A program made the position numbers and the translations under genes. From Variovorax sp. OV700 (lineage in GTDB: Bacteria; Pseudomonadota; Gammaproteobacteria; Burkholderiales; Burkholderiaceae_C): a stretch of DNA of 64,000 bases. Below the pieces are notes generated by a model. It did no database searches. It had not been told where the DNA came from and saw nothing but the letters and a program-made list of their open reading frames with translations. Positions 43,421 to 52,870 of the stretch are shown piece after piece. The first letter of the stretch is position 1, and each line of letters starts with the position of its first letter. The DNA is taken from NCBI RefSeq assembly GCF_900099805.1, contig NZ_FNDR01000004.1:477501-541500 (forward strand), read 5' to 3'.

Positions 43421-44107
43421 TCAACCCGGGTTCGGTACCGGCTTCACCGGAAAAGGCGTGGCCGGCGCCGGGGGTGCCAGCGGCGCCGATGGCCGCGGAG
43501 CTTCGGGCGCGACGCTGGGGGTTGCCGGCTCTTCGCCGCCCTGGCCTTCCAGGAAGCGGTCGAGCAGCGCAAAGAAGCGGTCGTAGAAGAGTTCGTCGGT
43601 GAGCGTCTCGCTGGCCACCTTGACCATGGCGTCGTCGCTGCCTGCAAAAGGCAGCGAGAGCGAGCCGAAGGCGCCGACGCCGACGCTGGCCGAGTTGTTG
43701 ACCTTCTTGATGCCATAGCGGTCTTGCAGCGCGGTCGCAAAGGCCACGGTGCTTCGCTTGCCGGCCTTGCCGCCTTCGCGCGCGCACACCACGCGGAACT
43801 CGACCTCCACGTGCACCTCGAAGGCCGGCTGGAAACTCTTGCGACCCGTCACCAGGTCGGGATTGGCCGCGTTGATCATGTAGCCCTGGCTCAGCAGGGC
43901 GCGTCGCGCGGCTTCGCAGGTCTGGGCCTCGGTGGCGGCGTAGGTGCGCGTGTGGGTGGTGGTGGAGTCGAACTCCTCGGTTTCGTACGACACCCGGCGC
44001 GGGCTGCTACCGCAGGCGGTGAGCAGGAGGGACGACAACAGGCCGAGGACCAGAACCGGCGTGCGAAGAACGGAAAGGTCAGAAGAGAAGCGAAGGGGCA
44101 TGATCAT
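43421..44107 (-). CDS. DUF2242 lipoprotein
   Basis: About 228 residues from the ATG at 44107, which has an AGGAT site 9-10 bases before it; an in-frame start at 44155 is less likely. The lipobox LTAC marks a lipoprotein. The DUF2242 domain contains a conserved EAARRALLSQGY segment and two Cys residues, followed by a beta-rich core and a Pro/Ala-rich tail. The family is typical of Burkholderiales; function unknown. It is convergent with arginase (16-base gap). Confidence 0.8.
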   Translation of the reverse strand: MIMPLRFSSDLSVLRTPVLVLGLLSSLLLTACGSSPRRVSYETEEFDSTTTHTRTYAATEAQTCEAARRALLSQGYMINAANPDLVTGRKSFQPAFEVHVEVEFRVVCAREGGKAGKRSTVAFATALQDRYGIKKVNNSASVGVGAFGSLSLPFAGSDDAMVKVASETLTDELFYDRFFALLDRFLEGQGGEEPATPSVAPEAPRPSAPLAPPAPATPFPVKPVPNPG

Positions 44108-44194
44108 GGCGCGGCGAATCCTAACCGGCGTCTCCGCCGGCGAGGTTTCGAGCATCGCCGGGCGCCGGCGTTCCCAACGCGGCGCAAGAATTTT

Positions 44195-44848
44195 TCAGGA
44201 CCAGCGCAGCACGTGGTGCGCACGCACGCGCGTCGCGGCAATCAACCGGGCATTGGGCGCGTCGGTGCGGGCCACCCAGTCGCGCGCGGCCTCGGCGCTG
44301 CGGCCGAACTGCTGGTGGCGCTTTTGCAAACGCTCTTCGCGCACCGCATCGTCGATGTCGACGTACCAGACCTCGTCGAGCATGGCCGCCGCGCCGGCCC
44401 AGGGGCCGTCGTCGTGCAGAAGATAGTTGCCTTCGGTGATGACCAGCTGCGTCTCTGGCAGCACCGCGATGGCGCCGGCGATCGGCTCCTCGATCTCGCG
44501 GCGGAACTCGGGGGCGTAGACGATGGGGTCGTCCGGCCCCTGCTCGCGCAGCCGCTGCAGCAGCGCTACATAGCCGGCGCTGTCGAAGGTATCGGGTGCG
44601 CCCTTGCGGCCGGCACGGCCGAGCCGTTGCAGCTCGACGTTGGCCAGGTGAAAACCGTCCATCGGCACGACCTGCGCGCGGCCCGCGCCCACCGCTTGGA
44701 GCAGCGCCAGCGCGAGCGTGGACTTGCCCGCGCCCGGCGCGCCGACCAGCCCCAGCAGCTTGCGCTGCCCGCCGGCCATCAGGGCCTGCAGGCGCGCCAG
44801 GCTGTCGGCGGGAATGGAGGGAAAGTCTTGCGCGGGGATGGTGCTCAT
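44195..44848 (-). CDS. P-loop nucleoside/sugar kinase-like protein (PRK/uridine kinase superfamily)
   Basis: A 217-residue protein from the ATG at 44848. Walker A is GAPGAGKST, followed by PMDGFHLANVEL and VITEGNYLL, the pattern of the phosphoribulokinase/uridine kinase/pantothenate kinase superfamily and of proteins annotated 'nucleoside/nucleotide kinase' or fructose transport kinase FrcK. It phosphorylates a small molecule with ATP; substrate unknown. It lies between the DUF2242 and GdhA genes on the same strand, with no obvious functional tie. Confidence 0.8.
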   Translation of the reverse strand: MSTIPAQDFPSIPADSLARLQALMAGGQRKLLGLVGAPGAGKSTLALALLQAVGAGRAQVVPMDGFHLANVELQRLGRAGRKGAPDTFDSAGYVALLQRLREQGPDDPIVYAPEFRREIEEPIAGAIAVLPETQLVITEGNYLLHDDGPWAGAAAMLDEVWYVDIDDAVREERLQKRHQQFGRSAEAARDWVARTDAPNARLIAATRVRAHHVLRWS

Positions 44849-44882
44849 CCCCCGAGCGTACAACCCTCCTTCGCTCCGAGAA

Positions 44883-46157
44883 TCAGGGATACAGACCGCG
44901 TTCTTGGCGAGCCATCAGGATCCGCTCGCAAGCCACCGCATAGGTGGCAGTGCGCAGCGAGATCTTGTGCTTGTCGGCCGTGTCCCAGATCTGATTGAGC
45001 GCGTTCATCATGATGCGGTCCAGCCGCACGTTGATCTCGTCCTCGTCCCAGAAGAAGGACGAGAAGTCCTGCACCCATTCGAAGTAGCTCACCGTCACGC
45101 CGCCGGCGTTGCAGATCACGTCGGGCACCACCAGCACGCCGCGCTCGGCCAGGATGTCGTCGGCCACGGGCACCGTGGGGCCGTTGGCGCCTTCGAGCAC
45201 CAGCTTGGCGGTCGTTTTCTGCGCGCGCTCGGCCGTGATCTGGCCTTCGAGCGCGGCCGGAATCAGGATGTCGCAAGCCACTTCCCAGAAGTCTTCGTTC
45301 GGCACGACGTCGCCGCCGGCCTTGAAGCCGACCACGCCATCGGTGCGCGAGATGGGCACCAGCTTCGTCAGGTCGAGGCCGTTCGGGTTGACGATGGTGC
45401 CGGTGTGGTCCTGCACCGCGACGATCTTGGCACCCGCCTCGGCAAAGAGTTCGGCCGCAACCGAGCCCACGTTGCCGAAGCCTTGCACCGCGATGCGTGC
45501 GCCGCGCAGATCCATGCCCAGGCGTCGCGCCGCTTCGCGGCCCGTGACGAACACGCCGCGGCCGGTGGCCTTGACGCGGCCGAGCGAGCCGCCCAGGTGC
45601 AGCGGCTTGCCGGTGACCACGCCGGTGGCGGTGCCGCCGACGTTCATCGAGTAGGTGTCCATCATCCACGCCATGATCTGCGCGTTGGTGTTCACGTCGG
45701 GCGCGGGAATGTCGGTGTGCGGGCCGATGATGATGCCGATCTCGCTGGTGTAGCGGCGCGTGACCTTCTCCAGCTCTTGCAGCGACAGCTTCTTGGGATC
45801 GACGCGGATGCCGCCCTTGGCACCGCCGTAGGGCAGGTTGACGGCGGCCGTCTTGATGGTCATCCAGGCCGACAGCGCCATCACTTCTTCGAGCGTGACG
45901 TCGGGGTGGAAGCGAACGCCGCCCTTGCCCGGGCCGCGGCTCATGTTGTGCTGCACGCGGTAGCCCTCGAAGTGGGCGATGCTGCCGTCGTCCATCTCGA
46001 TCGGCACGTCGACGATCAGCGCGCGCTTGGGACGCTTGAGCGTCTCGACCCAGCGGGCCAGCGGGCCGAGATACGGCACCACGCGGTCGACCTGCGAGAG
46101 GTATGTGCCCCAGGGGCTGTTGGCGGTCGGATTGACGAAGGAGAGCTTTTCACTCAT
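44883..46157 (-). CDS. gdhA: Glutamate dehydrogenase (Glu/Leu/Phe/Val family)
   Basis: A 424-residue enzyme from the ATG at 46157, preceded by AGGGA; a start at 46190 would add an unlikely leader. The substrate-binding [11 protein letters not shown] with catalytic Lys, the PAPDVNT segment, and the NAD-binding GFGNVG motif are present. It interconverts glutamate and 2-oxoglutarate with ammonia release or fixation. Near PutA and arginase, the likely role is catabolic. Cofactor preference cannot be settled by eye. Confidence 0.93.
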   Translation of the reverse strand: MSEKLSFVNPTANSPWGTYLSQVDRVVPYLGPLARWVETLKRPKRALIVDVPIEMDDGSIAHFEGYRVQHNMSRGPGKGGVRFHPDVTLEEVMALSAWMTIKTAAVNLPYGGAKGGIRVDPKKLSLQELEKVTRRYTSEIGIIIGPHTDIPAPDVNTNAQIMAWMMDTYSMNVGGTATGVVTGKPLHLGGSLGRVKATGRGVFVTGREAARRLGMDLRGARIAVQGFGNVGSVAAELFAEAGAKIVAVQDHTGTIVNPNGLDLTKLVPISRTDGVVGFKAGGDVVPNEDFWEVACDILIPAALEGQITAERAQKTTAKLVLEGANGPTVPVADDILAERGVLVVPDVICNAGGVTVSYFEWVQDFSSFFWDEDEINVRLDRIMMNALNQIWDTADKHKISLRTATYAVACERILMARQERGLYP

Positions 46158-46284
46158 GGGAGGTCCCTTGGTTTGAATGGATGGCCGCAACGATAGACCT
46201 CTCCCGCCCGCAGCGCCATGGCTTATGCGCGCCGCGCTGGCGGGTTATGCAAGAGAGGCTTGGCCGGCCAGCCCGCCCAAGGGC

Positions 46285-49257
46285 CTACGCCACCGCGCTC
46301 AGCAGCGCCGCATTGCCCCCAGCAGCGGTGGTGTTGACCGTGACCGTCTGCTCGCCACAGAAGCGATACAGATAGTGCGGCCCGCCCGCCTTGGGCCCGG
46401 TGCCGCTCAGGCCCTCGCCGCCGAAGGGCTGCACGCCGACCACCGCGCCGATGATGTTGCGGTTCACATAAATGTTGCCCACGTGCGCGCGGGTGGCGAG
46501 CGCCTGCGCGCGTGAATCGATGCGGGTCTGGATGCCGAGCGTGAGGCCATAACCCAGCGCATTGATGCGTTCGATTACGTCCGCAGGGTCGCTCAGTTCG
46601 CCATGGCCCCAGCGCGCGATCTGCAGCACCGGGCCGAATATCTCGCTCGTCACGCGGTCGATGGAGCGCACCTCGTAGGCCTGCGGCGGAATCAGGTTGC
46701 CCTCGGCTGAAGAAGACACCGGTGCGAGCAGGCGCTTCGCTTCCGAGTCCAGCCGCTTCAGGTCGCGCCGGATGTTGTCGGCGGCTTCGCCGTCGATCAC
46801 GGGACCCACGTCGGTCGCCAGCAGGGCCGGGTCACCGGCAGCGAGTTCCCCGGCCGCGCCGCGGATCATCTCGATCACCGCATCGGCAATGCTGTCGTGC
46901 AGCACCAGAAGGCGCAGCGCCGAACAGCGCTGGCCGGCCGAGCGGAATGCGCTCTGCACCACCGCATCGACCACCTGCTCGGGCAGCGCGCTCGAATCGA
47001 CCAGCATCGCGTTGATGCCGCCGGTCTCGGCGATCAGCGGCACGATGGGGCCGTCCTTGGCGGCGAGTGCGCGATGGATGATGCGGGCCACCTGCGTCGA
47101 GCCGGTGAACACCACGCCCGCTACGCCGGGCGCCGAGACCAGCGCGGCACCGACTGTTTCGCCCGGCCCGTGCAGCAATTGCACCGCATCGGCCGGCACG
47201 CCGGCGGCGTGCAGCAGCTTCACGGCTTCAAGAGCGACGGCGGGCGTCTGCTCGGCCGGCTTGGCCAGCACGGTGTTGCCCGTGGCCAGCGCGGCCGCCA
47301 CCTGGCCCATGAAGATCGCGAGCGGAAAATTCCAGGGGCTGATGCAGACCCAGGGCCCGCGCGCGGTGAGCCACAGTTCATTGCTCTCACCCGTGGGGCC
47401 GGGCAGCGCCACGGGCTGCATGATGCGTTCGGCCTCGTCGGCGTAGTAGCGCAGGAAGTCGACGGCCTCGCGCACTTCGGCGACCGCGTCGCCCCAGGTC
47501 TTGAAGGCCTCCTTCACCAGCAGCGCGCAGAAGCGCGGCAGTTCGCGCTGGAGCGCATCGGCGGCCTGGCGCAGCATCGCGGCGCGCTTTTCCACCGGCG
47601 TCTTGCGCCAGCTGCGGAAGCTGGCCGCGCTGGCAGCGACAGCTCGTGGCGCGTTGCCGGCATCGAACACTTCGACGCGAGGCACGGCGGTGGTCGACAG
47701 GGCCGCCAGCAGCGGCGCGCGCATCGACTCGACCGCAAGGTCCAGGCCTTCGCTGTTGCGCCGTGCAGGAAGCGGCCCATAGAGCGCCGGCGGCAACGGC
47801 AAGGCAGGGTTGGTGGGCTCGAGCCAGAGCGGAGACATGAGCAGCTCGTCGAGGTCCACCGTTTCGTCTCCCAGCTGGTTCACGAACGACGAATTCGCGC
47901 CGTTCTCCAGCAGGCGCCGCACGAGGTAGGCCAGCAGGTCCTTGTGCTGGCCCACCGGCGCATACACGCGCACCGGCGCGGCCGTGCTCTTCATGACTTC
48001 GCGGTAGACGCCCTCGCCCATGCCATGCAGGCGCTGCAACTCGAACGGCGCCCGCGCCGCTTCGGCCATCTGCAGGATGGCCGCGATGGTGCCCGCGTTG
48101 TGCGTCGCAAATTGCGGATAGATCGCGTCGGGCGCCGAAAGCAGCGCGCGCGCGCAGGCCAGGTAGCTGATGTCGCTGTGATGCTTGTGCGTGAAGACCG
48201 GATAGTGCGGCAGCCCAAGCTCCTGCGCACGCTTGATCTCGGCGTCCCAATAGGCGCCCTTCACGAGCCGGCACATCAGGCGCAGCCGGTGTTTGCGCGC
48301 CACCGCCGTGACATGCTCGATCAGCTCGAGCGCGCGCGTCTGATAGGCCTGCAGCGCGAGGCCGAAGCCGCGCCACTGCGGCTGCTCGGCCGCCACGCGC
48401 GCGGCCAGCGCCTCGAACACGTCCAGCGAGAGCTCGAGCCTGTCGACCTCTTCCGCGTCGATGGTGAGGTTGAGGTTGGCCGCGGCCGCCAGCTCGCACA
48501 GCTGCCACACGCGCGGCACCAGTTCGCGCATCACGCGTTCGCGCTGCGCGTCTTCGTAGCGCGGATGCAGTGCGCTGAGCTTGATGGAAATGCCGTCGTT
48601 GTGCTCGGGCGTGCGTGCCGCATCGGCGCCGGTTGCGATGGCACGGATGGCATGCGTGTAGCTGTCGAGGTAGCGCAGCGCATCGGCGTCGGTGCGCGCG
48701 CCTTCGCCGAGCATGTCGTAGCTGAAGCGCAGGGCATTGTGCTTACGGTGCGCCGAGCGGGCCTCGTCCATGGCTTCGGCAATGGTCTGGCCCAGCACGA
48801 ACTGGCGCCCCAGCAGCTGCACCGCGCGCAGCGTGGCAGCCACCACCGTGCGAGCGCCCAGCTTGGCCATGAGGCCAGGCGGATGGTCCCCTTCAGGCAG
48901 GAACTTCTTCGACATGGCGATGGCCGCGGACGAAAGGCGCGACAGCGTGGAGTCGGCCGCACCTTCGAAATCGGCACGGCCCAGCTGGTCGGCCGTGAGC
49001 GCAATGGCCGTGGCGGCGTCGGGCACGCGAAGCAGCGCTTCGGCCAAGCGCATCAAGGCCAGGCCCTCTGCGCTGGAAATGGGGTATTCGCGCAGCAGGC
49101 TTTCCATGGCCCAGAAGGGCGGCGGATGCTTGCGCACCGCCTCCACCCAAGGCCGGGCGGCGGCCGCCGCGGCGCTCCATTCGAGTGCGCCTGCCAGAGA
49201 GGCGAGGCGGTGCGAGACGACATCGGCTTCGGGCCGGTAAGGGATGGGCAGGTGCAT
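46285..49257 (-). CDS. putA: Proline utilization A, bifunctional proline dehydrogenase/P5C dehydrogenase (short form)
   Basis: A 990-residue bifunctional enzyme. Proline dehydrogenase (about 60-440) has the flavin-barrel patterns KLSALHPRYEDAQ, RLVKGAYWDAEIKRAQ and FATHNAGT. The aldehyde dehydrogenase part (about 510-970) has the Glu in LIAETGGINAM and Cys778 in GQRCSALR. It oxidises proline to glutamate via P5C at the inner membrane. It begins without the ribbon-helix-helix DNA-binding domain of trifunctional PutA and without the long C-terminal domain, so it cannot repress itself; the divergent Lrp-type gene takes that role. AAGGAA precedes the ATG. Confidence 0.95.
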   Translation of the reverse strand: MHLPIPYRPEADVVSHRLASLAGALEWSAAAAAARPWVEAVRKHPPPFWAMESLLREYPISSAEGLALMRLAEALLRVPDAATAIALTADQLGRADFEGAADSTLSRLSSAAIAMSKKFLPEGDHPPGLMAKLGARTVVAATLRAVQLLGRQFVLGQTIAEAMDEARSAHRKHNALRFSYDMLGEGARTDADALRYLDSYTHAIRAIATGADAARTPEHNDGISIKLSALHPRYEDAQRERVMRELVPRVWQLCELAAAANLNLTIDAEEVDRLELSLDVFEALAARVAAEQPQWRGFGLALQAYQTRALELIEHVTAVARKHRLRLMCRLVKGAYWDAEIKRAQELGLPHYPVFTHKHHSDISYLACARALLSAPDAIYPQFATHNAGTIAAILQMAEAARAPFELQRLHGMGEGVYREVMKSTAAPVRVYAPVGQHKDLLAYLVRRLLENGANSSFVNQLGDETVDLDELLMSPLWLEPTNPALPLPPALYGPLPARRNSEGLDLAVESMRAPLLAALSTTAVPRVEVFDAGNAPRAVAASAASFRSWRKTPVEKRAAMLRQAADALQRELPRFCALLVKEAFKTWGDAVAEVREAVDFLRYYADEAERIMQPVALPGPTGESNELWLTARGPWVCISPWNFPLAIFMGQVAAALATGNTVLAKPAEQTPAVALEAVKLLHAAGVPADAVQLLHGPGETVGAALVSAPGVAGVVFTGSTQVARIIHRALAAKDGPIVPLIAETGGINAMLVDSSALPEQVVDAVVQSAFRSAGQRCSALRLLVLHDSIADAVIEMIRGAAGELAAGDPALLATDVGPVIDGEAADNIRRDLKRLDSEAKRLLAPVSSSAEGNLIPPQAYEVRSIDRVTSEIFGPVLQIARWGHGELSDPADVIERINALGYGLTLGIQTRIDSRAQALATRAHVGNIYVNRNIIGAVVGVQPFGGEGLSGTGPKAGGPHYLYRFCGEQTVTVNTTAAGGNAALLSAVA

Positions 49258-49283
49258 GGCAGTTCCTTGGTTCTATCCCCTAT

Positions 49284-49301
49284 GGTCTTTGGATATAGAC
49301 C
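49284..49301. promoter_or_regulatory. Inverted repeat in the putA-lrp gap, candidate regulator site
   Basis: GGTCT (49284-49288) and AGACC (49297-49301) form an 18-base imperfect palindrome with an AT-rich centre, in the 88-base divergent gap. Lrp/AsnC proteins bind AT-rich sites of about 15 bases with this kind of symmetry, so it is a plausible site for the adjacent regulator. Based on position and shape only. Confidence 0.45.
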
Positions 49302-49345
49302 GAATCTTTTGCCAAAAATGACAACCTCAACCGGATAATTCACCA

Positions 49346-49819
49346 ATGCACGACTTGGACCTGGACCGCATCGATCTCCGGCTCCTGAAGATTCTTCAGC
49401 AGGATGGCCGCATCACCAACCTCAAATTGGCCGAGGCGGTGGCGCTCTCACCCACCGCCGTGCTGGCCCGGGTGCAGCGGCTCACGCGCGATGGTTTCAT
49501 CCTGGGCTACGAGGCTCGGCTCGATCCCCACAAGCTCGGGCGCGGCCTCACAGTGTTCGTCGAAATACTGCTCGACCGCACCACGCCCAACGTGTTCGAC
49601 CAGTTCAAGGCGGCCGTGCAGGTGCGCGACGAGATCATGGAATGCCACATGGTGGCGGGCGGCTTCGACTACCTCCTCAAGACCCGCATGGCCGACATGG
49701 CGGCCTACCGCGAGTTCGCGGGCACCGTGCTGTGGCAACTGCCCGGCGTGCGCGAGACGCGCACCTACGCCGTCATGGAAGAAGTGAAGAGCAGCGCGAG
49801 GCTGCCGCTGGGCATCTAG
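49346..49819 (+). CDS. Lrp/AsnC family regulator, likely proline-responsive
   Basis: A 157-residue regulator with the N-terminal AsnC-type helix-turn-helix (DLRLLKILQQDGRITNLKLA, then EAVALSPTAVLARVQRL) and a C-terminal RAM ligand/oligomerisation domain (FVEILLDRTTP... ETRTYAVMEEVK). Divergent placement from putA matches the PutR/BkdR-type activators that turn on putA when proline is present. Assignment of proline as effector is inferred from context and known examples in Agrobacterium and Rhodobacter. Confidence 0.88.
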   Translation: MHDLDLDRIDLRLLKILQQDGRITNLKLAEAVALSPTAVLARVQRLTRDGFILGYEARLDPHKLGRGLTVFVEILLDRTTPNVFDQFKAAVQVRDEIMECHMVAGGFDYLLKTRMADMAAYREFAGTVLWQLPGVRETRTYAVMEEVKSSARLPLGI

Positions 49820-50521
49820 TCAGGCCGGCTTGCGGGGACGACCGCCGAAGATGGCGGTGCCGATGCGCACCATCGTGCTGCCGGCGCTGATGGCCGCCTC
49901 GAGGTCGGCGCTCATGCCGAGCGAGAGCGTGTCGATCTCGATGCCCGCGGCGTTAATGGCGTCGTAGACGGCGCGGGCGCGCAGGCACAGTTCGCGCTGC
50001 GCGGCGAAATCCGGCGCCGGTTCGGGAATGGCCATGAGCCCGCGCAGCTTCAAATGTGGCAAAGCCACCACAGCGCGCGCAAGGGGCAGCGCCTCTTCGG
50101 GAGTCACGCCGGACTTGTTCGCGCCGCCATCCACGTTGACTTGCAGGCACACCTGAAGCGGCGGCAAATGCGCGGGCCGCTGGGCCGAAAGACGCTCCGC
50201 AATCTTCAAGCGGTCGATGCCGTGCACCCAGTCGAAATGCTCGGCCACGGGCCGCGTCTTGTTGCTTTGCAGAGGGCCGACGCAGTGCCATTCGAGTTCC
50301 GCGCGCAGATCCGAAAGCGCCTCGATCTTGTCCAGCCCCTCTTGCACATAGTTCTCGCCGAAGGCCCGCTGCCCTGCCTCGAAGGCCTCGCGCACGGCCT
50401 CCGGCCCGAAGGTCTTGGACACCGCCAGCAACCGGACTTCGGCCGGGTTGCGCCCTTCGGCGGCGCACGCCTTTGCGATCCGGCTCTTTACTTGCTGGAG
50501 GTCGTCGCCAATCATCGTCAT
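49820..50521 (-). CDS. YggS family PLP homeostasis protein
   Basis: A 233-residue protein from ATG 50521 (other in-frame ATGs at 50533 and 50515). It has the PLP-binding Lys in LAVSKT, VNVDGGANKSGV, and the C-terminal SLGMSADLEAAI and TMVRIGTAIFG motifs that bind the cofactor phosphate. YggS/PLPBP has a fold-type III barrel and no strong enzyme activity; it helps regulate free PLP and amino-acid pools. It often sits next to pilT, as here, with divergent transcription across about 50 bases. It is convergent with the Lrp-type gene, immediately adjacent. Confidence 0.93.
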   Translation of the reverse strand: MTMIGDDLQQVKSRIAKACAAEGRNPAEVRLLAVSKTFGPEAVREAFEAGQRAFGENYVQEGLDKIEALSDLRAELEWHCVGPLQSNKTRPVAEHFDWVHGIDRLKIAERLSAQRPAHLPPLQVCLQVNVDGGANKSGVTPEEALPLARAVVALPHLKLRGLMAIPEPAPDFAAQRELCLRARAVYDAINAAGIEIDTLSLGMSADLEAAISAGSTMVRIGTAIFGGRPRKPA

Positions 50522-50572
50522 AATCGTCCCCAAATCGTATCAAAACGTCACCGAACTCGATCGAGGAGCCCC

Positions 50573-51616
50573 GTGGACATTACCCAACTGCTGGCATTCA
50601 GCGTCAAGAACAAAGCCTCCGACCTGCACTTGTCGGCCGGCCTCCCGCCGATGATTCGCGTTCACGGCGACGTGCGGCGCATCAACGTCGATGCGCTCGA
50701 CCACAAGGCGGTGCACGCCATGGTGTACGACATCATGAGCGACACGCACCGCAAGCACTACGAAGAGTTCCTGGAGGTCGACTTCTCGTTCGAGATCGAC
50801 GGCCTGGCGCGCTTCCGCGTGAATGCCTTCAACCAGGCGCGCGGTGCGGCCGCGGTGTTCCGGACCATTCCTTCGAAGATCCTGACGCTGGAGCAGCTGA
50901 ACGCGCCCAAGATTTTCGCGGAACTGGCGCTCAAGCCGCGCGGGCTGGTGCTGGTGACCGGACCCACCGGCTCGGGCAAGTCGACCACGCTGGCCGCGAT
51001 GGTCAACTACCTGAACGAAAACGAGTACGGCCACATCCTCACGGTGGAAGACCCGATCGAGTTCGTGCACGAATCGAAGAAGTGCCTGATCAACCAGCGC
51101 GAGGTCGGGCCGATGACGCTCTCGTTCTCCAACGCCCTGCGCTCTGCGCTGCGCGAAGACCCGGACGCCATTCTGGTGGGCGAGCTGCGCGACCTGGAAA
51201 CCATTCGACTCGCGATGACCGCGGCCGAAACGGGCCACCTGGTGTTCGGCACGCTGCACACCTCGTCGGCCGCCAAGACCATCGACCGGATCATCGACGT
51301 GTTCCCGGGCGAGGAAAAGGAAATGATCCGCGCCATGCTGTCCGAATCGCTGCAGGCCGTGATCTCGCAGACGCTCTGCAAGACCAAGGACGGCCAGGGC
51401 CGCGTGGCGGCGCACGAGATCATGCTGGGCACGCCGGCCATCCGAAACCTGATTCGTGAGGCCAAGGTGGCGCAGATGTATTCGGCCATCCAGACCGGCC
51501 AGGGCTCGGGCATGCAGACGCTGGACCAGAATTTGACCGAGCTCGTGCGGCGCAGTGCCATTTCGGCGGCGGAAGCGCGCGGCAAGGCCAAGATTCCCGA
51601 AAACTTCCCCGGGTGA
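50573..51616 (+). CDS. pilT: Type IV pilus retraction ATPase PilT
   Basis: A 347-residue ATPase. The start is a GTG at 50573 with a GAGGAG site; the resulting MDITQLLAFSVKNKASDLHL is the standard PilT N-terminus. Walker A GPTGSGKS is at 130-137, then the Asp box (LTVEDPIEF), Walker B (ILVGELRD) and the His box (GHLVFGTLHTSSA). The C-terminal AIRNLIRE motif needed for retraction is present. PilT hexamers disassemble pili at the inner membrane, driving twitching. pilU follows after 76 bases. Confidence 0.97.
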   Translation: MDITQLLAFSVKNKASDLHLSAGLPPMIRVHGDVRRINVDALDHKAVHAMVYDIMSDTHRKHYEEFLEVDFSFEIDGLARFRVNAFNQARGAAAVFRTIPSKILTLEQLNAPKIFAELALKPRGLVLVTGPTGSGKSTTLAAMVNYLNENEYGHILTVEDPIEFVHESKKCLINQREVGPMTLSFSNALRSALREDPDAILVGELRDLETIRLAMTAAETGHLVFGTLHTSSAAKTIDRIIDVFPGEEKEMIRAMLSESLQAVISQTLCKTKDGQGRVAAHEIMLGTPAIRNLIREAKVAQMYSAIQTGQGSGMQTLDQNLTELVRRSAISAAEARGKAKIPENFPG

Positions 51617-51692
51617 CTGTCCCCGCATGGGGATCAACTTTTAAACGCCGCGTTCGTCGAATAATGACGGCACACTGAATCAGGAGTCGCAC

Positions 51693-52829
51693 ATGGAACG
51701 CGATCAAGCCAGCCAGTTCATCAACGACCTGCTCAAGCTCATGGTGAGCCGCAACGGCAGCGACTTGTTCATCACCGCCGACTTTCCGCCCGCGATCAAG
51801 GTCGACGGCAAGGTCACCAAGGTGTCGCAGCAGGCGCTGGGCGCGCAGCACACGCTGGCGCTCACGCGCTCGGTCATGAACGACCGCCAGACGGCGGAGT
51901 TCGAGCGCACCAAGGAATGCAACTTTGCGATCTCGCCGACCGGCATCGGCCGCTTCCGCGTGAACGCCTTTGTGCAGCAGGGCAAGGTCGGCATGGTGCT
52001 GCGGACCATTCCGGCCAAGCTGCCGACCATCGACGGCCTGGGCATGCCGCAGGTGCTGAAGGACGTGTCAATGACCAAGCGCGGCCTCACGATCCTGGTG
52101 GGCGCCACGGGCTCGGGCAAGTCGACCACGCTGGCGGCAATGATCGACTGGCGCAACGAGAACTCCTACGGCCACATCGTGACGGTGGAAGACCCGGTCG
52201 AATTTGTGCATCCGCACAAGAACTGCGTGGTGACGCAGCGCGAAGTGGGCATTGACACCGACAGCTGGGAAGCCGCGCTCAAGAACACGCTGCGCCAAGC
52301 GCCCGACGTGATTCTGATGGGCGAAATCCGCGACCGCGAAACCATGGAGCATGCAGTGGCTTTTGCCGAAACCGGCCACCTTTGCATGGCCACGCTGCAC
52401 GCGAACAGCGCCAACCAGGCGCTGGACCGGATCATCAACTTCTTCCCCGAAGAGCGTCGCGCCCAGCTGCTGATGGACCTGTCGCTGAACCTGCGCTCGC
52501 TGGTTTCGCAGCGCCTGGTGCCCACCGAGGACGGCGTGGGCCGCGTGGCGGCTGTGGAAGTGCTGCTGAACACGCCGCTCATTTCCGACCTGATCTTCAA
52601 GGGCGAGGTGGGCGAGATCAAGGAGATCATGCGCAAGAGCCGCAACCTGGGCATGCAGACCTTCGACCAGGCGCTGTTCGACCTGTTCGAGAGCCATTCG
52701 ATCACCTTCGACGACGCCATCCGCAACGCTGATTCGGCCAACGACCTGCGCCTGCAGATCAAGCTCAACAGCCAGCGCGCGCGCAGCACCGACCTCGCAG
52801 CAGGCACCGAGCACTTCGCGATTGTCTAG
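51693..52829 (+). CDS. pilU: PilT-like ATPase PilU
   Basis: A 378-residue PilT paralogue. Walker A GATGSGKS is at 137-144, with TVEDPVEFVHPHKN, VILMGEIRD (Walker B) and TGHLCMATLHANSA following. PilU assists PilT-dependent retraction under load. The order pilT-pilU is the usual one in betaproteobacteria. No pilin or assembly genes are in the window; they must be elsewhere. An AGGAG site precedes the ATG. Confidence 0.95.
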   Translation: MERDQASQFINDLLKLMVSRNGSDLFITADFPPAIKVDGKVTKVSQQALGAQHTLALTRSVMNDRQTAEFERTKECNFAISPTGIGRFRVNAFVQQGKVGMVLRTIPAKLPTIDGLGMPQVLKDVSMTKRGLTILVGATGSGKSTTLAAMIDWRNENSYGHIVTVEDPVEFVHPHKNCVVTQREVGIDTDSWEAALKNTLRQAPDVILMGEIRDRETMEHAVAFAETGHLCMATLHANSANQALDRIINFFPEERRAQLLMDLSLNLRSLVSQRLVPTEDGVGRVAAVEVLLNTPLISDLIFKGEVGEIKEIMRKSRNLGMQTFDQALFDLFESHSITFDDAIRNADSANDLRLQIKLNSQRARSTDLAAGTEHFAIV

Positions 52830-52870
52830 ACGCGTGACGCGGGCGCTGCGTTGGCTTTAAGCTCTGGCCC

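Noticed and set aside
46285..49257. PutA considered truncated by a frameshift.
   Set aside because: Both catalytic domains are complete, a good ribosome-binding site precedes the ATG, and short bifunctional PutA proteins are common.
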